A DNA stretch of 64,000 nucleotides from Aquimarina sp. AU58 (lineage in GTDB: Bacteria > Bacteroidota > Bacteroidia > Flavobacteriales > Flavobacteriaceae). The position numbers and the translations under genes are program-made. Below, in pieces: positions 15,932 to 24,982 of the stretch. The notes under the pieces are model-generated. The model did no database searches. It saw nothing but the letters and a program-made list of their open reading frames with translations, and was not told the origin of the DNA. Every line of letters begins with the position of its first letter. Position 1 is the stretch's first letter. The DNA lies in assembly GCF_900312745.1 (NCBI RefSeq), contig NZ_OMPD01000014.1, positions 3,348,001 through 3,412,000 of the forward strand. The letters are read 5' to 3'.

Positions 15932-17470
15932 ATGAAAAATGTAAAGGTATTTGCTACCATAATCTTAGCTGTTATTAGTATTGCATGTACTAGTGATGAC
16001 GACACTCCTGTCATAGAAACTACTATTACTGTAAAAGATTTTGAAACTACCATAGACGAAAATCCAACCATCGGACAAGAATTAGGAACTATTGATGTAA
16101 CTACCAACCAGGGTACGTTAATCTATTCTTTTAAAAGTGAAGAGCCTGCCAGTGCTTTTGCAATAGATTCAAAAACTGGAAAACTCACTGTAAAAGAGAA
16201 CTTTCTGTTTGATTATGAAACCAGAGTAATACTTACAGCAATAGTGCTTATAAAAAATGGAGATCTAACTAAAGAAGCGAAGGTAACCATACATCTAAAC
16301 GATATAGAGGATTCGAACATTACTATAAAAGATTTTGAAACTACTATAGACGAAAACCCAACCGCAGGACAAGAACTAGGAACTATTGAAGCCACAACAG
16401 ATCAGGGAGAATTAACCTATAGTTTAAAAAACGAAACTCCTGAAGGTGCTTTTGAGATAGATACCAAAACAGGAAAATTTACTGTAAAAGATGCTACCCT
16501 GTTTGATTATGAAACCAGAACAACGCTCACTACAACAGTAGTGGTAAATAACAAAGAAATTGGTAAAGAAGCTAAGGTTATCATAAACCTAAATGATATA
16601 GAAGATGCTACTATTATCGTAAAAGATTTTCAAACTACTATAGACGAAAATCCAACTGCTGGACAAGAACTTGGTACAATCGAAGCTACAACAGATCAAG
16701 GAGAATTAACCTATAGTTTAAAAAATGAATCTCCTGAAGGTGCCTTTACCATAGATTCAAAAACAGGAAAACTTACTGTAAAAGATGCAACTTTATTTAA
16801 TTATGAAACTAGAAAGACACTCACTGCAATTGCAGTAGTAAATAATAAAGAAGCTGTGATAACAGTAACGTTAAACAACGTTATAGAAAATGAAATTATT
16901 ACATTTACAGATCCTAACTTTAAACAAGCATTACTAGAACATACTGACCCTGTAATAGATACTAATGGTAATGGAGAAATCTCTATAGAAGAAGCTCAAG
17001 TAGTTAAAAAAATAAATGTAAATCAGAAAAACATTTCAGATCTTTCTGAAATAAAACACTTTACCTCTCTAACTCGTTTAGAATGCTCACTTCTAAATCT
17101 TAGTAATGATAGATTTAGACACCTTAATGTAAGTAAAAATACTGCTCTAGAATATCTAAACTGTAGTGGTAATGTACTAACCTCCCTAGATTTAAGTAAA
17201 AACACTGCCTTGACTACTTTAATGTGTAGTAGTAATTCCCTAACAACATTGGATATAAGTAAAAACACCAACTTAACTACACTACAAGGTCATGTCAATA
17301 AATTTACTTCAATAAACTTAAAGAATGGAAACAATAATGCTTTAGGGCAAGTATTTTTACAAAACAATCCTTCTCTCACCTGTATTGAAGTAGATGATCC
17401 CAGTGCTTCATACCTAACGAATTGGCAAAAAGATGCAACTGCCAGTTATTCTAGTGATTGTACCCCATAA
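15932..17470 (+). CDS. Surface lipoprotein: three cadherin-like repeats plus leucine-rich-like repeats
   Basis: A 512-aa protein with a lipobox (VISIAC, Cys19) and an acidic start (TSDDD) typical of surface-exposed Bacteroidota lipoproteins. Residues 32-325 are three cadherin-like beta-sandwich repeats of exactly 98 residues (VKDFETTIDENPT...GQELGTI, FDYETR). A link with a calcium-type loop (DTNGNGEISIEEA, about 345-357) follows, then short leucine-rich repeats (LNVSKNTALEYLNCSGN, LDLSKNTALTTLMCSSN) and a closing Cys-containing cap. Likely an adhesion or binding protein. Cadherin modules of the same kind recur at 51922-53634. Confidence 0.85.
   Translation: MKNVKVFATIILAVISIACTSDDDTPVIETTITVKDFETTIDENPTIGQELGTIDVTTNQGTLIYSFKSEEPASAFAIDSKTGKLTVKENFLFDYETRVILTAIVLIKNGDLTKEAKVTIHLNDIEDSNITIKDFETTIDENPTAGQELGTIEATTDQGELTYSLKNETPEGAFEIDTKTGKFTVKDATLFDYETRTTLTTTVVVNNKEIGKEAKVIINLNDIEDATIIVKDFQTTIDENPTAGQELGTIEATTDQGELTYSLKNESPEGAFTIDSKTGKLTVKDATLFNYETRKTLTAIAVVNNKEAVITVTLNNVIENEIITFTDPNFKQALLEHTDPVIDTNGNGEISIEEAQVVKKINVNQKNISDLSEIKHFTSLTRLECSLLNLSNDRFRHLNVSKNTALEYLNCSGNVLTSLDLSKNTALTTLMCSSNSLTTLDISKNTNLTTLQGHVNKFTSINLKNGNNNALGQVFLQNNPSLTCIEVDDPSASYLTNWQKDATASYSSDCTP
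16025..16906 (+). repeat. Three tandem 294-bp coding repeats
   Basis: Units start at 16025, 16319 and 16613, exactly 294 bp (98 codons) apart. Units 2 and 3 share long identical stretches, such as the code for PTAGQELGTIEATTDQGELT. This indicates recent internal duplication and possible copy-number change by recombination. Confidence 0.85.
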
Positions 17471-17499
17471 AAATGATAATCAAATAATTGAATACAACA

Positions 17500-17530
17500 C
17501 CCTCTTACATTACCGTAATGAGGGTTTTTT
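17500..17530 (+). terminator. Intrinsic terminator
   Basis: CCCTC plus CATTAC pair with GTAATG plus AGGG, followed by T6; 30 nt after the cadherin-repeat lipoprotein. Confidence 0.75.
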
Positions 17531-17708
17531 CTGCTCAATAATTTCGGTAAAAACAAAGCTTTAACGGTTTATATGTAAAGTGAAAATTAAATATTTGGTT
17601 ATCCATGCAACCCTTTGTTTTCTCAATTGTCTATGAAATACAAAATCATTAGAACTACAATTATTTTTAAAAAAATCAGTCAAATCAAAAGTTATAAACA
17701 AGTTCAAT

Positions 17709-20123
17709 ATGCATCGACATTTTAAATTTAGAAATCTAAAGAAAAGGACGCAGCAATTAATACTATGCTGCTTAACTATATTTTTTATAAGTACCAGCGC
17801 AGTAGCCCAAGACAACTACACAATAAGTGGTACGATTAAAGATAACAATAATGGGGAAACACTTTTTGGTGCTTCTGTTTTTTTGAAAGGCACTTCTATT
17901 GGTGTAATCACCAATGAGTATGGTTTTTATTCTATTACCGCCCCAAAAGGAAACTATACTCTTGTTGCCTCCTATGTAGGATATGCAGATATTAATAAAG
18001 AAGTAATCCTCGACAAAAATCAAAAAATAGATTTTGATATTATAGAATCTTCTACAGAATTAGATGAGGTAATTATTAAAAGTGAGGAAACAGAACGTGT
18101 AAGTCTTAGAAAGCCAGAAATGAGTGTCTCTAAGCTAAACATCAAAACTGTAAAACAAATGCCGGTAGTATTAGGAGAAGTAGATATCATAAAATCTATT
18201 CAAATGCTACCAGGAGTGACTAAAAATGGTGAAGGCTCTAGTGGGTTTCATGTAAGAGGTGGTGCAGCAGATCAAAATTTGGTCTTACTTGATGAAGCAA
18301 TAATATACAATACTTCTCATTTATTAGGCTTCTTTTCTGTTTTCAATGCAGATGCTATTAAAGATATTAAGCTATACAAAGGTGGGATTCCTGCTCGTTT
18401 TGGTGGTAGAACTTCTTCTGTACTAGATGTTCGTCAAAAGGATGGAAATAATAAGAAGTTTAGCCTTACCGGAGGTATTGGTGTAATTTCTAGCCGACTA
18501 GCCGCCGAGGGTCCTCTATTTAGCGATAAAGGTTCTTTTTTGGTTGCAGGTAGAGGCTCTTATGTAAATCTTATATTAAAAGCGGCTGGTGAAAAAAACA
18601 CAGCAGGTTTTTATGATCTAAATCTTAAAACTAATTATACGCTTAGCAAAAAGAATAAACTCTATCTCTCTGGGTATTTTGGTAGAGACACGTTCAAATT
18701 TGGTGAGAATTTTGGCGTAGGTTATGGAAACTTATCAGGGAATTTAAGATGGAATCATATTTTTAACGATAAATTATTCTCCAACGCATCCTTCATATAT
18801 AGTAAATATGATTACGACATAGATATTACTATGGAAGAATTCGAGTGGATTTCGTCTATTAATAACTATAATCTAAAATATGATCTTAAATATTATGCCA
18901 GCAATAAGTTTAAATTAGATTTTGGAGTTAGCGGTATCTACTATGATTTTGATCCTGGACAAGTACAGCCCACATCAGCAAGTTCTGCAGTAAATCCTTT
19001 ATCTCTGGATCGAAAAAAAGCTTTTGAAAGTGGTATATATGTAAATGCAGAACATAAACTTACTGATAAACTAACTGTACAATATGGTGTTAGATATAGT
19101 GCTTTTAGTCGATTAGGCGGACAGGCATTGAAAAATTATGCTAATGATCAACCGGTAGTATATAATAGTACATTAGGTTTTTATGAAAGAGGTATAGAAA
19201 TTGGTGAAACCGATTATAAAAAAAGTGAAACGATTAAGAGCTATGGTAATTTCGAACCCAGAGCATCCCTGGCATATCAGCTAAATGATGTTTCCTCTAT
19301 TAAAATGGGATATTCAAGAGCTGCGCAATATATTCATTTATTGTCCAATACTACCTCTGTAACACCATTAGATGTATGGACACCAAGTGGAAAATATATA
19401 AAACCACAATTATCAGATCAATATGCACTAGGGTATTTTAGAAACTTTAAAGATAAAATGTACTCCTTAGAAGTAGAAGCCTACTATAAAACCACTGATA
19501 ATCGAATAGATTATATCGATGGATCTGATTTAATAGGAAACAATACTATTGAAACCGAAATATTAAATGGAGAATCCAGAGCATACGGATTAGAGTTTTT
19601 GGCACGTAAAAATGAAGGGAAATTAACAGGATGGATTTCTTATACGTTATCAAAAGCAGAACAAAGAAGTCTTGGTGGTAATGCAGGAGGGCCAGGTATC
19701 AATAATGGAGATTGGTATAACACTGCATATGACAGAACGCATGATTTTTCGGTAACGGGAGCCTATAAACTAAATGATAAGTGGAGTTTTGGAGCAAATC
19801 TGGTTTTTCAGACCGGAAGACCTGTAACGTATCCTAATGGTCAATATGAATATGAAGGATTGTCTGTAGCTAGTTATGCCGCTAGAAATTCTGATAGACT
19901 ACCATCGTATCACAGGCTTGATATCTCTGCAACATACAGACCTAATAGAAAACCAAACAGGAGATGGAAAGGAGAATGGATTTTCGGAATATACAATGTA
20001 TATAATCAGAAAAACGCAGCTTCAATATCTTTTGGTCAAAATGTAGAGACAGGAGCAAACGAAGCTACAAGAACAGCAATTTTTGGTATAGTACCATCGG
20101 TAATCTATAACTTCAAATTTTAA
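17709..20123 (+). CDS. TonB-dependent outer-membrane receptor
   Basis: An 804-aa receptor that takes up a ligand across the outer membrane using TonB energy. Signal peptide residues 1-34 (ending AVAQ). Residues 38-115 are the carboxypeptidase-regulatory-like domain (YTISGTIKDNNNGETLFGASV). The plug follows at about 135-235 with FHVRGGAADQNLVLLDEA, and a 22-strand barrel fills the rest, ending in the hydrophobic IVPSVIYNFKF. The gene immediately downstream, 14 nt away, is a DUF4249 lipoprotein, its usual partner in this phylum. The ligand is unknown; this receptor type is often linked with iron, peptide or organic substrate uptake. Confidence 0.93.
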   Translation: MHRHFKFRNLKKRTQQLILCCLTIFFISTSAVAQDNYTISGTIKDNNNGETLFGASVFLKGTSIGVITNEYGFYSITAPKGNYTLVASYVGYADINKEVILDKNQKIDFDIIESSTELDEVIIKSEETERVSLRKPEMSVSKLNIKTVKQMPVVLGEVDIIKSIQMLPGVTKNGEGSSGFHVRGGAADQNLVLLDEAIIYNTSHLLGFFSVFNADAIKDIKLYKGGIPARFGGRTSSVLDVRQKDGNNKKFSLTGGIGVISSRLAAEGPLFSDKGSFLVAGRGSYVNLILKAAGEKNTAGFYDLNLKTNYTLSKKNKLYLSGYFGRDTFKFGENFGVGYGNLSGNLRWNHIFNDKLFSNASFIYSKYDYDIDITMEEFEWISSINNYNLKYDLKYYASNKFKLDFGVSGIYYDFDPGQVQPTSASSAVNPLSLDRKKAFESGIYVNAEHKLTDKLTVQYGVRYSAFSRLGGQALKNYANDQPVVYNSTLGFYERGIEIGETDYKKSETIKSYGNFEPRASLAYQLNDVSSIKMGYSRAAQYIHLLSNTTSVTPLDVWTPSGKYIKPQLSDQYALGYFRNFKDKMYSLEVEAYYKTTDNRIDYIDGSDLIGNNTIETEILNGESRAYGLEFLARKNEGKLTGWISYTLSKAEQRSLGGNAGGPGINNGDWYNTAYDRTHDFSVTGAYKLNDKWSFGANLVFQTGRPVTYPNGQYEYEGLSVASYAARNSDRLPSYHRLDISATYRPNRKPNRRWKGEWIFGIYNVYNQKNAASISFGQNVETGANEATRTAIFGIVPSVIYNFKF

Positions 20124-20137
20124 AAAAATATAAACAG

Positions 20138-20980
20138 ATGAAAACTTATTTTAAAATAATAATATTCCTTTTTACTATAATCTTTACTTCTTGTGAAGAT
20201 GTAATAGACGTGGATGTGCAAACCGCTCCTGCCCGACTAACTATTGAAGCCTCATTAGATTGGGAAAAAGGTACAACCGGAAATAATCAAACTATAAAAT
20301 TAAGTACCTCTACTGCATACTTTGATACAACTTCTAATACGAGTGTTACTGGTGCTTCAGTTAAAGTTACTAATAATTCTAACGGAGTCGAGTTTATTTT
20401 TACAGATCAAAATAATGGAGAATATATAACTACAGAATTTGTACCAGTACTTAATCAATCCTATACGCTAGAGGTTATTTATAATGGTGAAAATTATTCA
20501 GCTACAGAAACCCTAATGCCTGTTGTTGATATTAAAGAAGTTAACCAATCTACCGAAAATGGTTTTGATGATGAAGTTTTAGAAGTTAACCTTATATTCG
20601 ATGATCCCGTAGATGAAGACAACTATTATCTTTTCAGATTTAAAGAAGAAGGAGATCTTTTATCAGAATTTGAAGATCTTGATGATGAATTTGTAAACGG
20701 AAATGAAATTAACTGGTATTATGAAAAAGAAGAAGATACCAATACCAATACTCAGGAATTTACTTCTGGAGATGTTGTAAATATTGACTTATATGGTATT
20801 TCTGAAGGGTATTATAACTACATAAGGATACTTATCGAGCAATCTGAAGGTGTCGGTCTTTTTAGCGCAACTCCGGTAGCTTTAAAAGGAAATTGTATTA
20901 ATCTGGATAATGCCGATAATTATGCTCACGGCTATTTTAGATTAACACAAGTATCACGAAGAACGTATACTTTTAATTAA
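20138..20980 (+). CDS. DUF4249 lipoprotein, TonB-receptor partner
   Basis: A 280-aa lipoprotein (IIFTSC lipobox, Cys19) that starts EDVIDVDVQTAPARLTIEASL, the hallmark opening of the DUF4249 family. Ig-like beta-sandwich segments follow (ASVKVTNNSNGVEFIFTD, LNQSYTLEVIYNGENY). The C-terminal half ends with GNCINLDNADNYAHGYF, which is also typical. These proteins are thought to sit on the receptor outside the cell and help capture substrate. It forms an operon with the receptor. Confidence 0.92.
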   Translation: MKTYFKIIIFLFTIIFTSCEDVIDVDVQTAPARLTIEASLDWEKGTTGNNQTIKLSTSTAYFDTTSNTSVTGASVKVTNNSNGVEFIFTDQNNGEYITTEFVPVLNQSYTLEVIYNGENYSATETLMPVVDIKEVNQSTENGFDDEVLEVNLIFDDPVDEDNYYLFRFKEEGDLLSEFEDLDDEFVNGNEINWYYEKEEDTNTNTQEFTSGDVVNIDLYGISEGYYNYIRILIEQSEGVGLFSATPVALKGNCINLDNADNYAHGYFRLTQVSRRTYTFN

Positions 20981-20983
20981 TAG

Positions 20984-21032
20984 TAAATTTAATAAAGGCC
21001 AGATGATATACATCTGGCCTTTATTAAATTTA
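20984..21032. terminator. Bidirectional terminator with 22-bp perfect arms
   Basis: A perfect inverted repeat of 22 nt with an ATATA loop; the core is AAAGGCCAGATG/CATCTGGCCTTT. It lies between the convergent DUF4249 and small membrane-protein genes and serves both strands. Confidence 0.9.
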
Positions 21033-21041
21033 GGTATTCTT

Positions 21042-21539
21042 CTAGTCTTTTGGGTACAAAAATGATTTTTCTACTTCAAAATCTATAACACCATCTTCTC
21101 TTACTTCATATAGTATAAAAAGCTCTCCCCAATAAACACCATCGGTAAAATCAGCTATAATCCATTTATGGTTTAGTAATCTTACTTTATTAATACTCAT
21201 ATTACCCTCCATCCCAACAAACGGAATTATTGGGTTATCTTCTCCCGCCTTATTTTGCCCTATAATCTGATCACTTATCGTTAGCGCAAGTTTATTAGCA
21301 TTATAGCCCATCTCTTCAAAATAACTTACTGCATCCTCATTACTTTCTAAAGTAAAATAAGTGATATCCATATTGGCATTAATAAGTGAATCAATGGTTG
21401 CTTCTTTTGTTGTTATTTTGGTCTTTAAGTTGTCTATTTTTGTATCATAGGATTCTTTTGCTTTTTTGGCATTCATAAATTGAAAAAGAATAAATAATGC
21501 TGCAAAAATGAATAGATATAAAAAGATCTTATTTTTCAT
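21042..21539 (-). CDS. Membrane-anchored protein of unknown function
   Basis: A 165-aa protein with one N-terminal membrane helix (residues 4-22, LYLFIFAALFILFQFM), a short coiled-coil (about 28-55, KIDNLKTKITTKEATIDSLI) and a globular periplasmic domain ending GELFILYEVREDGVIDFEVEKSF. No named family, but the arrangement is common for conserved flavobacterial proteins. It follows the metallo-hydrolase gene after 3 nt, so both come from one message. Confidence 0.8.
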   Translation of the reverse strand: MKNKIFLYLFIFAALFILFQFMNAKKAKESYDTKIDNLKTKITTKEATIDSLINANMDITYFTLESNEDAVSYFEEMGYNANKLALTISDQIIGQNKAGEDNPIIPFVGMEGNMSINKVRLLNHKWIIADFTDGVYWGELFILYEVREDGVIDFEVEKSFLYPKD

Positions 21540-21542
21540 ATT

Positions 21543-22304
21543 CTAGATGGTTATTTTTAAATTATCGTAAGCTATATATACATTTTTTGGTAACAATTTC
21601 TCAACTTCGGCATGAAAACCTAGCATATGACTAATATGAGTGAGATATGCCTTTTCGGGTTGTATTTCTTTTATAAACTCGAGGGCTTCTTCTAAATTAA
21701 AATGCGAATGATGGGGTTCTATTCTTAACGCATTAACTACCAAAACCTTAACTCCTTTTAATTTTAATCTTTCCTCCTCTTCAACTGTTTTCACATCGGT
21801 TAGATATGCAAAATCTCTAAATCGAAATCCATACACCTGTAAACGATTATGAAACGTATTTATAGGAATCACATCCAGATTACCCAATTGAAAAGGTTGA
21901 TTCGTAAGTTCATTTTCAATAACACTTGGCGCTCCGGGATATTTGTTTTCCGAAGAAAAAATATACTCAAACCTAGTTCTTAGTGCTTGCAAAACCCTCT
22001 TATGTGCATAGATAGGGATATCGCCTTGTCTGAAAAAAAATGGTCTTATATCATCTAATCCCATAGTATGATCTGCATGCTCATGAGTAAAGACTACCCC
22101 ATCGATTCTAGATATCTGATTCGAGAGCATTTGCTGTCTAAAATCCGGACCACAATCCACAACATATTGGTAATCATCCCAAGATACAAGTATAGAAACA
22201 CGAAGTCGCTTATCTCTGGAGTCATCACTTAAACAAACAGGATGGGTACTTCCTATAATCGGAATCCCTTGTGATGTACCTGTACCAAGAAAAATTACTT
22301 CCAT
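21543..22304 (-). CDS. MBL-fold hydrolase, PhnP-like
   Basis: A 253-aa metallo-beta-lactamase-fold enzyme. Metal ligands are visible in FTHEHADHTMGLDD (HxHxDH), with further His in the NTFHNRLQVYGFRF and LTHISHMLGFH segments. The opening EVIFLGTGTSQGIPIIG and the DDYQYVVDCGPDFR motif match PhnP/RNase Z-like phosphodiesterases, which split cyclic or diester phosphates using two metal ions. No signal peptide, so cytosolic. It heads a two-gene operon, with a -7 promoter 18 nt upstream. Confidence 0.9.
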   Translation of the reverse strand: MEVIFLGTGTSQGIPIIGSTHPVCLSDDSRDKRLRVSILVSWDDYQYVVDCGPDFRQQMLSNQISRIDGVVFTHEHADHTMGLDDIRPFFFRQGDIPIYAHKRVLQALRTRFEYIFSSENKYPGAPSVIENELTNQPFQLGNLDVIPINTFHNRLQVYGFRFRDFAYLTDVKTVEEEERLKLKGVKVLVVNALRIEPHHSHFNLEEALEFIKEIQPEKAYLTHISHMLGFHAEVEKLLPKNVYIAYDNLKITI

Positions 22305-22321
22305 ATTTTAATAAACTAAGG

Positions 22322-22329
22322 CAAATGTA
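22322..22329 (-). promoter_or_regulatory. Promoter of the PhnP-like operon
   Basis: Minus-strand TACATTTG fits TAnnTTTG, with TTTTG about 16 nt further upstream (22346-22350) as a -33 candidate. The ATG is 18 nt away. Confidence 0.6.
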
Positions 22330-22471
22330 CTTATATTTTTTTGGTCAAAAATCACATATTTCCCTTAAATAATACTTAAAATATTAGGGAACATAGAAAT
22401 TTGCATTCAAACCTTTTTTAATACTCATTGTATTATTACCTTTACGGTAAACAAAAAAAGCCCTTTTTACT

Positions 22472-23920
22472 ATGCCTATTAAGATAATGGGAGATAAAGA
22501 ATTTGAATCTGTCCCTTCAATAAAGAGTAAAGCTTTGCGTATTAACCTGAACCAGAACATCTATGGTACTTTTGCCGAGATAGGTGCTGGTCAGGAGACT
22601 GTTCGAAACTTTTTTAGAGCAGGCGGAGCTTCTGGTACCATTGCAAAAGCAATGAGTGCGTATGATAAAGATTTTAGTGATGCTATTTATGGTATTGAAA
22701 ATGACAAACGTTATGTTACCGAAGCAAGATTAAAAAAAATGCTTAGACATGAGGTTGGTCTTATTGAAGAAAGAATTACCAGAGAAAAACACCCTAATAA
22801 GTTGTTTTTTAGTTATGCAAATACTGTTGCAACAATTGATTTTGCTAAAAAATATAAAGGTCATGGTTGGGTTGGCATTAGATATCAGACAACACCAAAT
22901 GAAGATTATAATGAAATTTTGCTTCATATTAGGTTTCATGAAAATGATGCCCGATTGCAGCAAATGACTTTAGGAATATTAGGTGTTAACCTTATTTACG
23001 GAGCATATTATAAATACGATAATCCCAAAAAATTACTCAGATATCTATATGATCACCTGGATAAGGATCAAATAGAAATTGACACGATTAATTTTTCTGG
23101 ACCACGATTTACCAAAGTAGATAATCGACTAATGAGTCTACAATTGGTTAAGAATGGAATGACCGAAGCAGTAATGTTTGGTCCTGATGGGCATAATATT
23201 TTACCTGCTGCAATATTATATAAGAAAAATATATTAGCACTGCGTGGAAGTTTTAGACCTGTGACCAAGGTTAATATGGACATATACAAAAAGTCACTAA
23301 ATATGTTCCTGAGTGAAAATAAAGTAAATGAAGATAAAACCGTAGTCATTTTTGAAGTAACACTATCGAACTTAAGGGCCGAAGGTGAAATTGATGAAGA
23401 AGATTTTATGGCTAGAGCCAGATTACTTTGTTCTTTAGGACAAACCGTAATGATCTCTAATTTTAAAGAGTATTATAAAGTAGTTGAGTATTTCTCTAAT
23501 TATACCAAAGAACGTATGGCACTTTCTATGGGAGTTAATAATTTGGTAGATATTTTTGATGAAAAATACTATAGACATCTTAGTGGAGGTATTCTGGAAG
23601 CTTTTGGTAAATTATTCTTTAAAGATTTAAAAGTATACTTATACCCATTAAAGAATCATAAAACAGGAGAGATAACTACTAGTGATACTCTTAAAGTACA
23701 CCCAAGAATGAAAGAACTATACAAGTTCTTTAAATACAATGGTAAACTGCAGGATATTACGGATTATGATCCTTCTATTATGAATATTTTCTCGAGAGAA
23801 GTCCTACAAAAAATTCAAGAAGGAGAATCTGGATGGGAAGATCAATTACCAGATCTTATACCAGAAATGATAAAAGCTAATAACTTTTTTGGATACAAAT
23901 CTATAGAAGCGGTAAAATAA
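22472..23920 (+). CDS. Conserved protein of unknown function (482 aa)
   Basis: A soluble 482-aa protein without a signal peptide. It contains the recognisable conserved block NQNIYGTFAEIGAGQETVRNFF near residue 25, then ASGTIAKAMSAYD and RYVTEARLKKML. Homologues with this block occur across Bacteroidota. They carry inconsistent names in databases, including a nicotinate-nucleotide adenylyltransferase label, but I see no HxGH-type nucleotidyltransferase motif here and do not assign a function. A second in-frame ATG lies at 22487. Strong bidirectional terminator at its end. Confidence 0.8.
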   Translation: MPIKIMGDKEFESVPSIKSKALRINLNQNIYGTFAEIGAGQETVRNFFRAGGASGTIAKAMSAYDKDFSDAIYGIENDKRYVTEARLKKMLRHEVGLIEERITREKHPNKLFFSYANTVATIDFAKKYKGHGWVGIRYQTTPNEDYNEILLHIRFHENDARLQQMTLGILGVNLIYGAYYKYDNPKKLLRYLYDHLDKDQIEIDTINFSGPRFTKVDNRLMSLQLVKNGMTEAVMFGPDGHNILPAAILYKKNILALRGSFRPVTKVNMDIYKKSLNMFLSENKVNEDKTVVIFEVTLSNLRAEGEIDEEDFMARARLLCSLGQTVMISNFKEYYKVVEYFSNYTKERMALSMGVNNLVDIFDEKYYRHLSGGILEAFGKLFFKDLKVYLYPLKNHKTGEITTSDTLKVHPRMKELYKFFKYNGKLQDITDYDPSIMNIFSREVLQKIQEGESGWEDQLPDLIPEMIKANNFFGYKSIEAVK

Positions 23921-23941
23921 GTTACCTATACAAAACATATT

Positions 23942-23978
23942 AAAAAAGCAGTATAGTAAATAACTATACTGCTTTTTT
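23942..23978. terminator. Bidirectional terminator
   Basis: AAAAAAGCAGTATAGT/ACTATACTGCTTTTTT, 16-bp perfect stem with AAATA loop, between convergent genes. Confidence 0.92.
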
Positions 23979-23997
23979 AATTATAATAATCTTGCGC

Positions 23998-24447
23998 TTA
24001 TAAAATTTGAGCTGCGTGATCTTTGGTCTTTACCTTTGTAATTACTTCAGAAATTATTCCTTTTTCATCAATAACAAAAGTAGTGCGATGAATCCCATCA
24101 TATTCTCTACCCATAAATTTCTTTGGTCCCCACACTCCAAAAGCTTCAATTACCGTTTTATCTTCATCTGCCAATAATGGGTAAGGTAATTCAAATTTAT
24201 TTTTGAAATTTTGTTGTCGTTTGGCACTATCGGCACTTACTCCAATAATTTCATACCCCTGGGCCAGAAAAGTCTGGTAATGATCTCTTAGATTACAGGC
24301 TTCTGTGGTACAACCAGGAGTACTAGCTTTAGGATAGAAAAAAACGACTAGTTTTTTTCCTTGATAGTCCCCCAAGGTAACTGTATTTCCATCCTGATCT
24401 AGTGCCGAAAAATTAGGAGCCTTATCCCCTGCTTTTAATGTTGTCAT
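23998..24447 (-). CDS. bcp: Thioredoxin-dependent thiol peroxidase (Bcp/PrxQ)
   Basis: A 149-aa peroxiredoxin that reduces hydrogen and alkyl peroxides with electrons from thioredoxin. The peroxidatic Cys46 lies in ASTPGCTTEACNL and the resolving Cys51 is five residues later, the atypical two-Cys PrxQ layout. Downstream landmarks are YEIIGVSADSAKRQQNF and YDGIHRTTFVIDEKG. An upstream in-frame start would add a hydrophobic 30-residue leader not found in the family, so I take MTTLKAGDKAPNF at 24447 as the true start. Cytosolic. Confidence 0.93.
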   Translation of the reverse strand: MTTLKAGDKAPNFSALDQDGNTVTLGDYQGKKLVVFFYPKASTPGCTTEACNLRDHYQTFLAQGYEIIGVSADSAKRQQNFKNKFELPYPLLADEDKTVIEAFGVWGPKKFMGREYDGIHRTTFVIDEKGIISEVITKVKTKDHAAQIL

Positions 24448-24817
24448 TGTATATAAATTGAATATTTTAAAGTACAGCAAGTTATGAAATTTATAAAAGA
24501 TGATCACTAAAATTAGTATGATGTACACAAAATTCACTTTTTTAGGGTTTTCTTTTGCCCATCACTAAAGAGTGAAGAAAATAGCTAAAATCAATGTCAT
24601 ACATCATACACATATAATCATACATCTGTAACAAGTGAAATTTGTCGTGCACTCAAATCAGTAGTACTACTTGATTCGACACACAGTAGCTTTTGTAAAG
24701 AATTAAAAACAAGATATTACCATAGCGTTATCCCAAACCAGAGTTCTATATAATATTTCTCAAAGCACTATAAGCCAAATAGTAAATAGATATAAATTGA
24801 TACAAAATCAAAAGCAT

Positions 24818-24857
24818 TTCAATCCATTGTTTTAAATAAAAAAAACAATGGATTGAA
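24818..24857 (+). terminator. 16-bp hairpin upstream of the beta-helix gene
   Basis: TTCAATCCATTGTTTT pairs perfectly with AAAACAATGGATTGAA across an 8-nt A/T loop. It lies upstream of the -7 element at 24914, so it would insulate the promoter rather than attenuate the gene. A decayed copy of the same sequence lies at about 28798-28845 before the second gene. Confidence 0.5.
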
Positions 24858-24913
24858 GTTAAATAGTATCTTTTTTCAGGGGATTCGACTATACAAAAAT
24901 ACTATGCGCGCAT

Positions 24914-24921
24914 TATATTTG
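24914..24921 (+). promoter_or_regulatory. Promoter -7 element
   Basis: TATATTTG matches TAnnTTTG; ATG lies 61 nt downstream. The paralogous gene has TAAATTTG at 28897. Confidence 0.5.
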
Positions 24922-24982
24922 CACCCATTATAAAAATCATTTTTCTTTTGAATTGTTTATTAACTTCTAAATCGAATACAGT

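Larger units (their letters stand above)
24448..24982. other. Long divergent spacer with two palindromes
   Basis: AT-rich region between bcp and the first beta-helix gene. It holds an imperfect palindrome around TCAGTAGTACTACTTGA (24653-24679), the strong hairpin at 24818-24857, and a promoter -7 element at 24914. I find no gene in it. Confidence 0.5.
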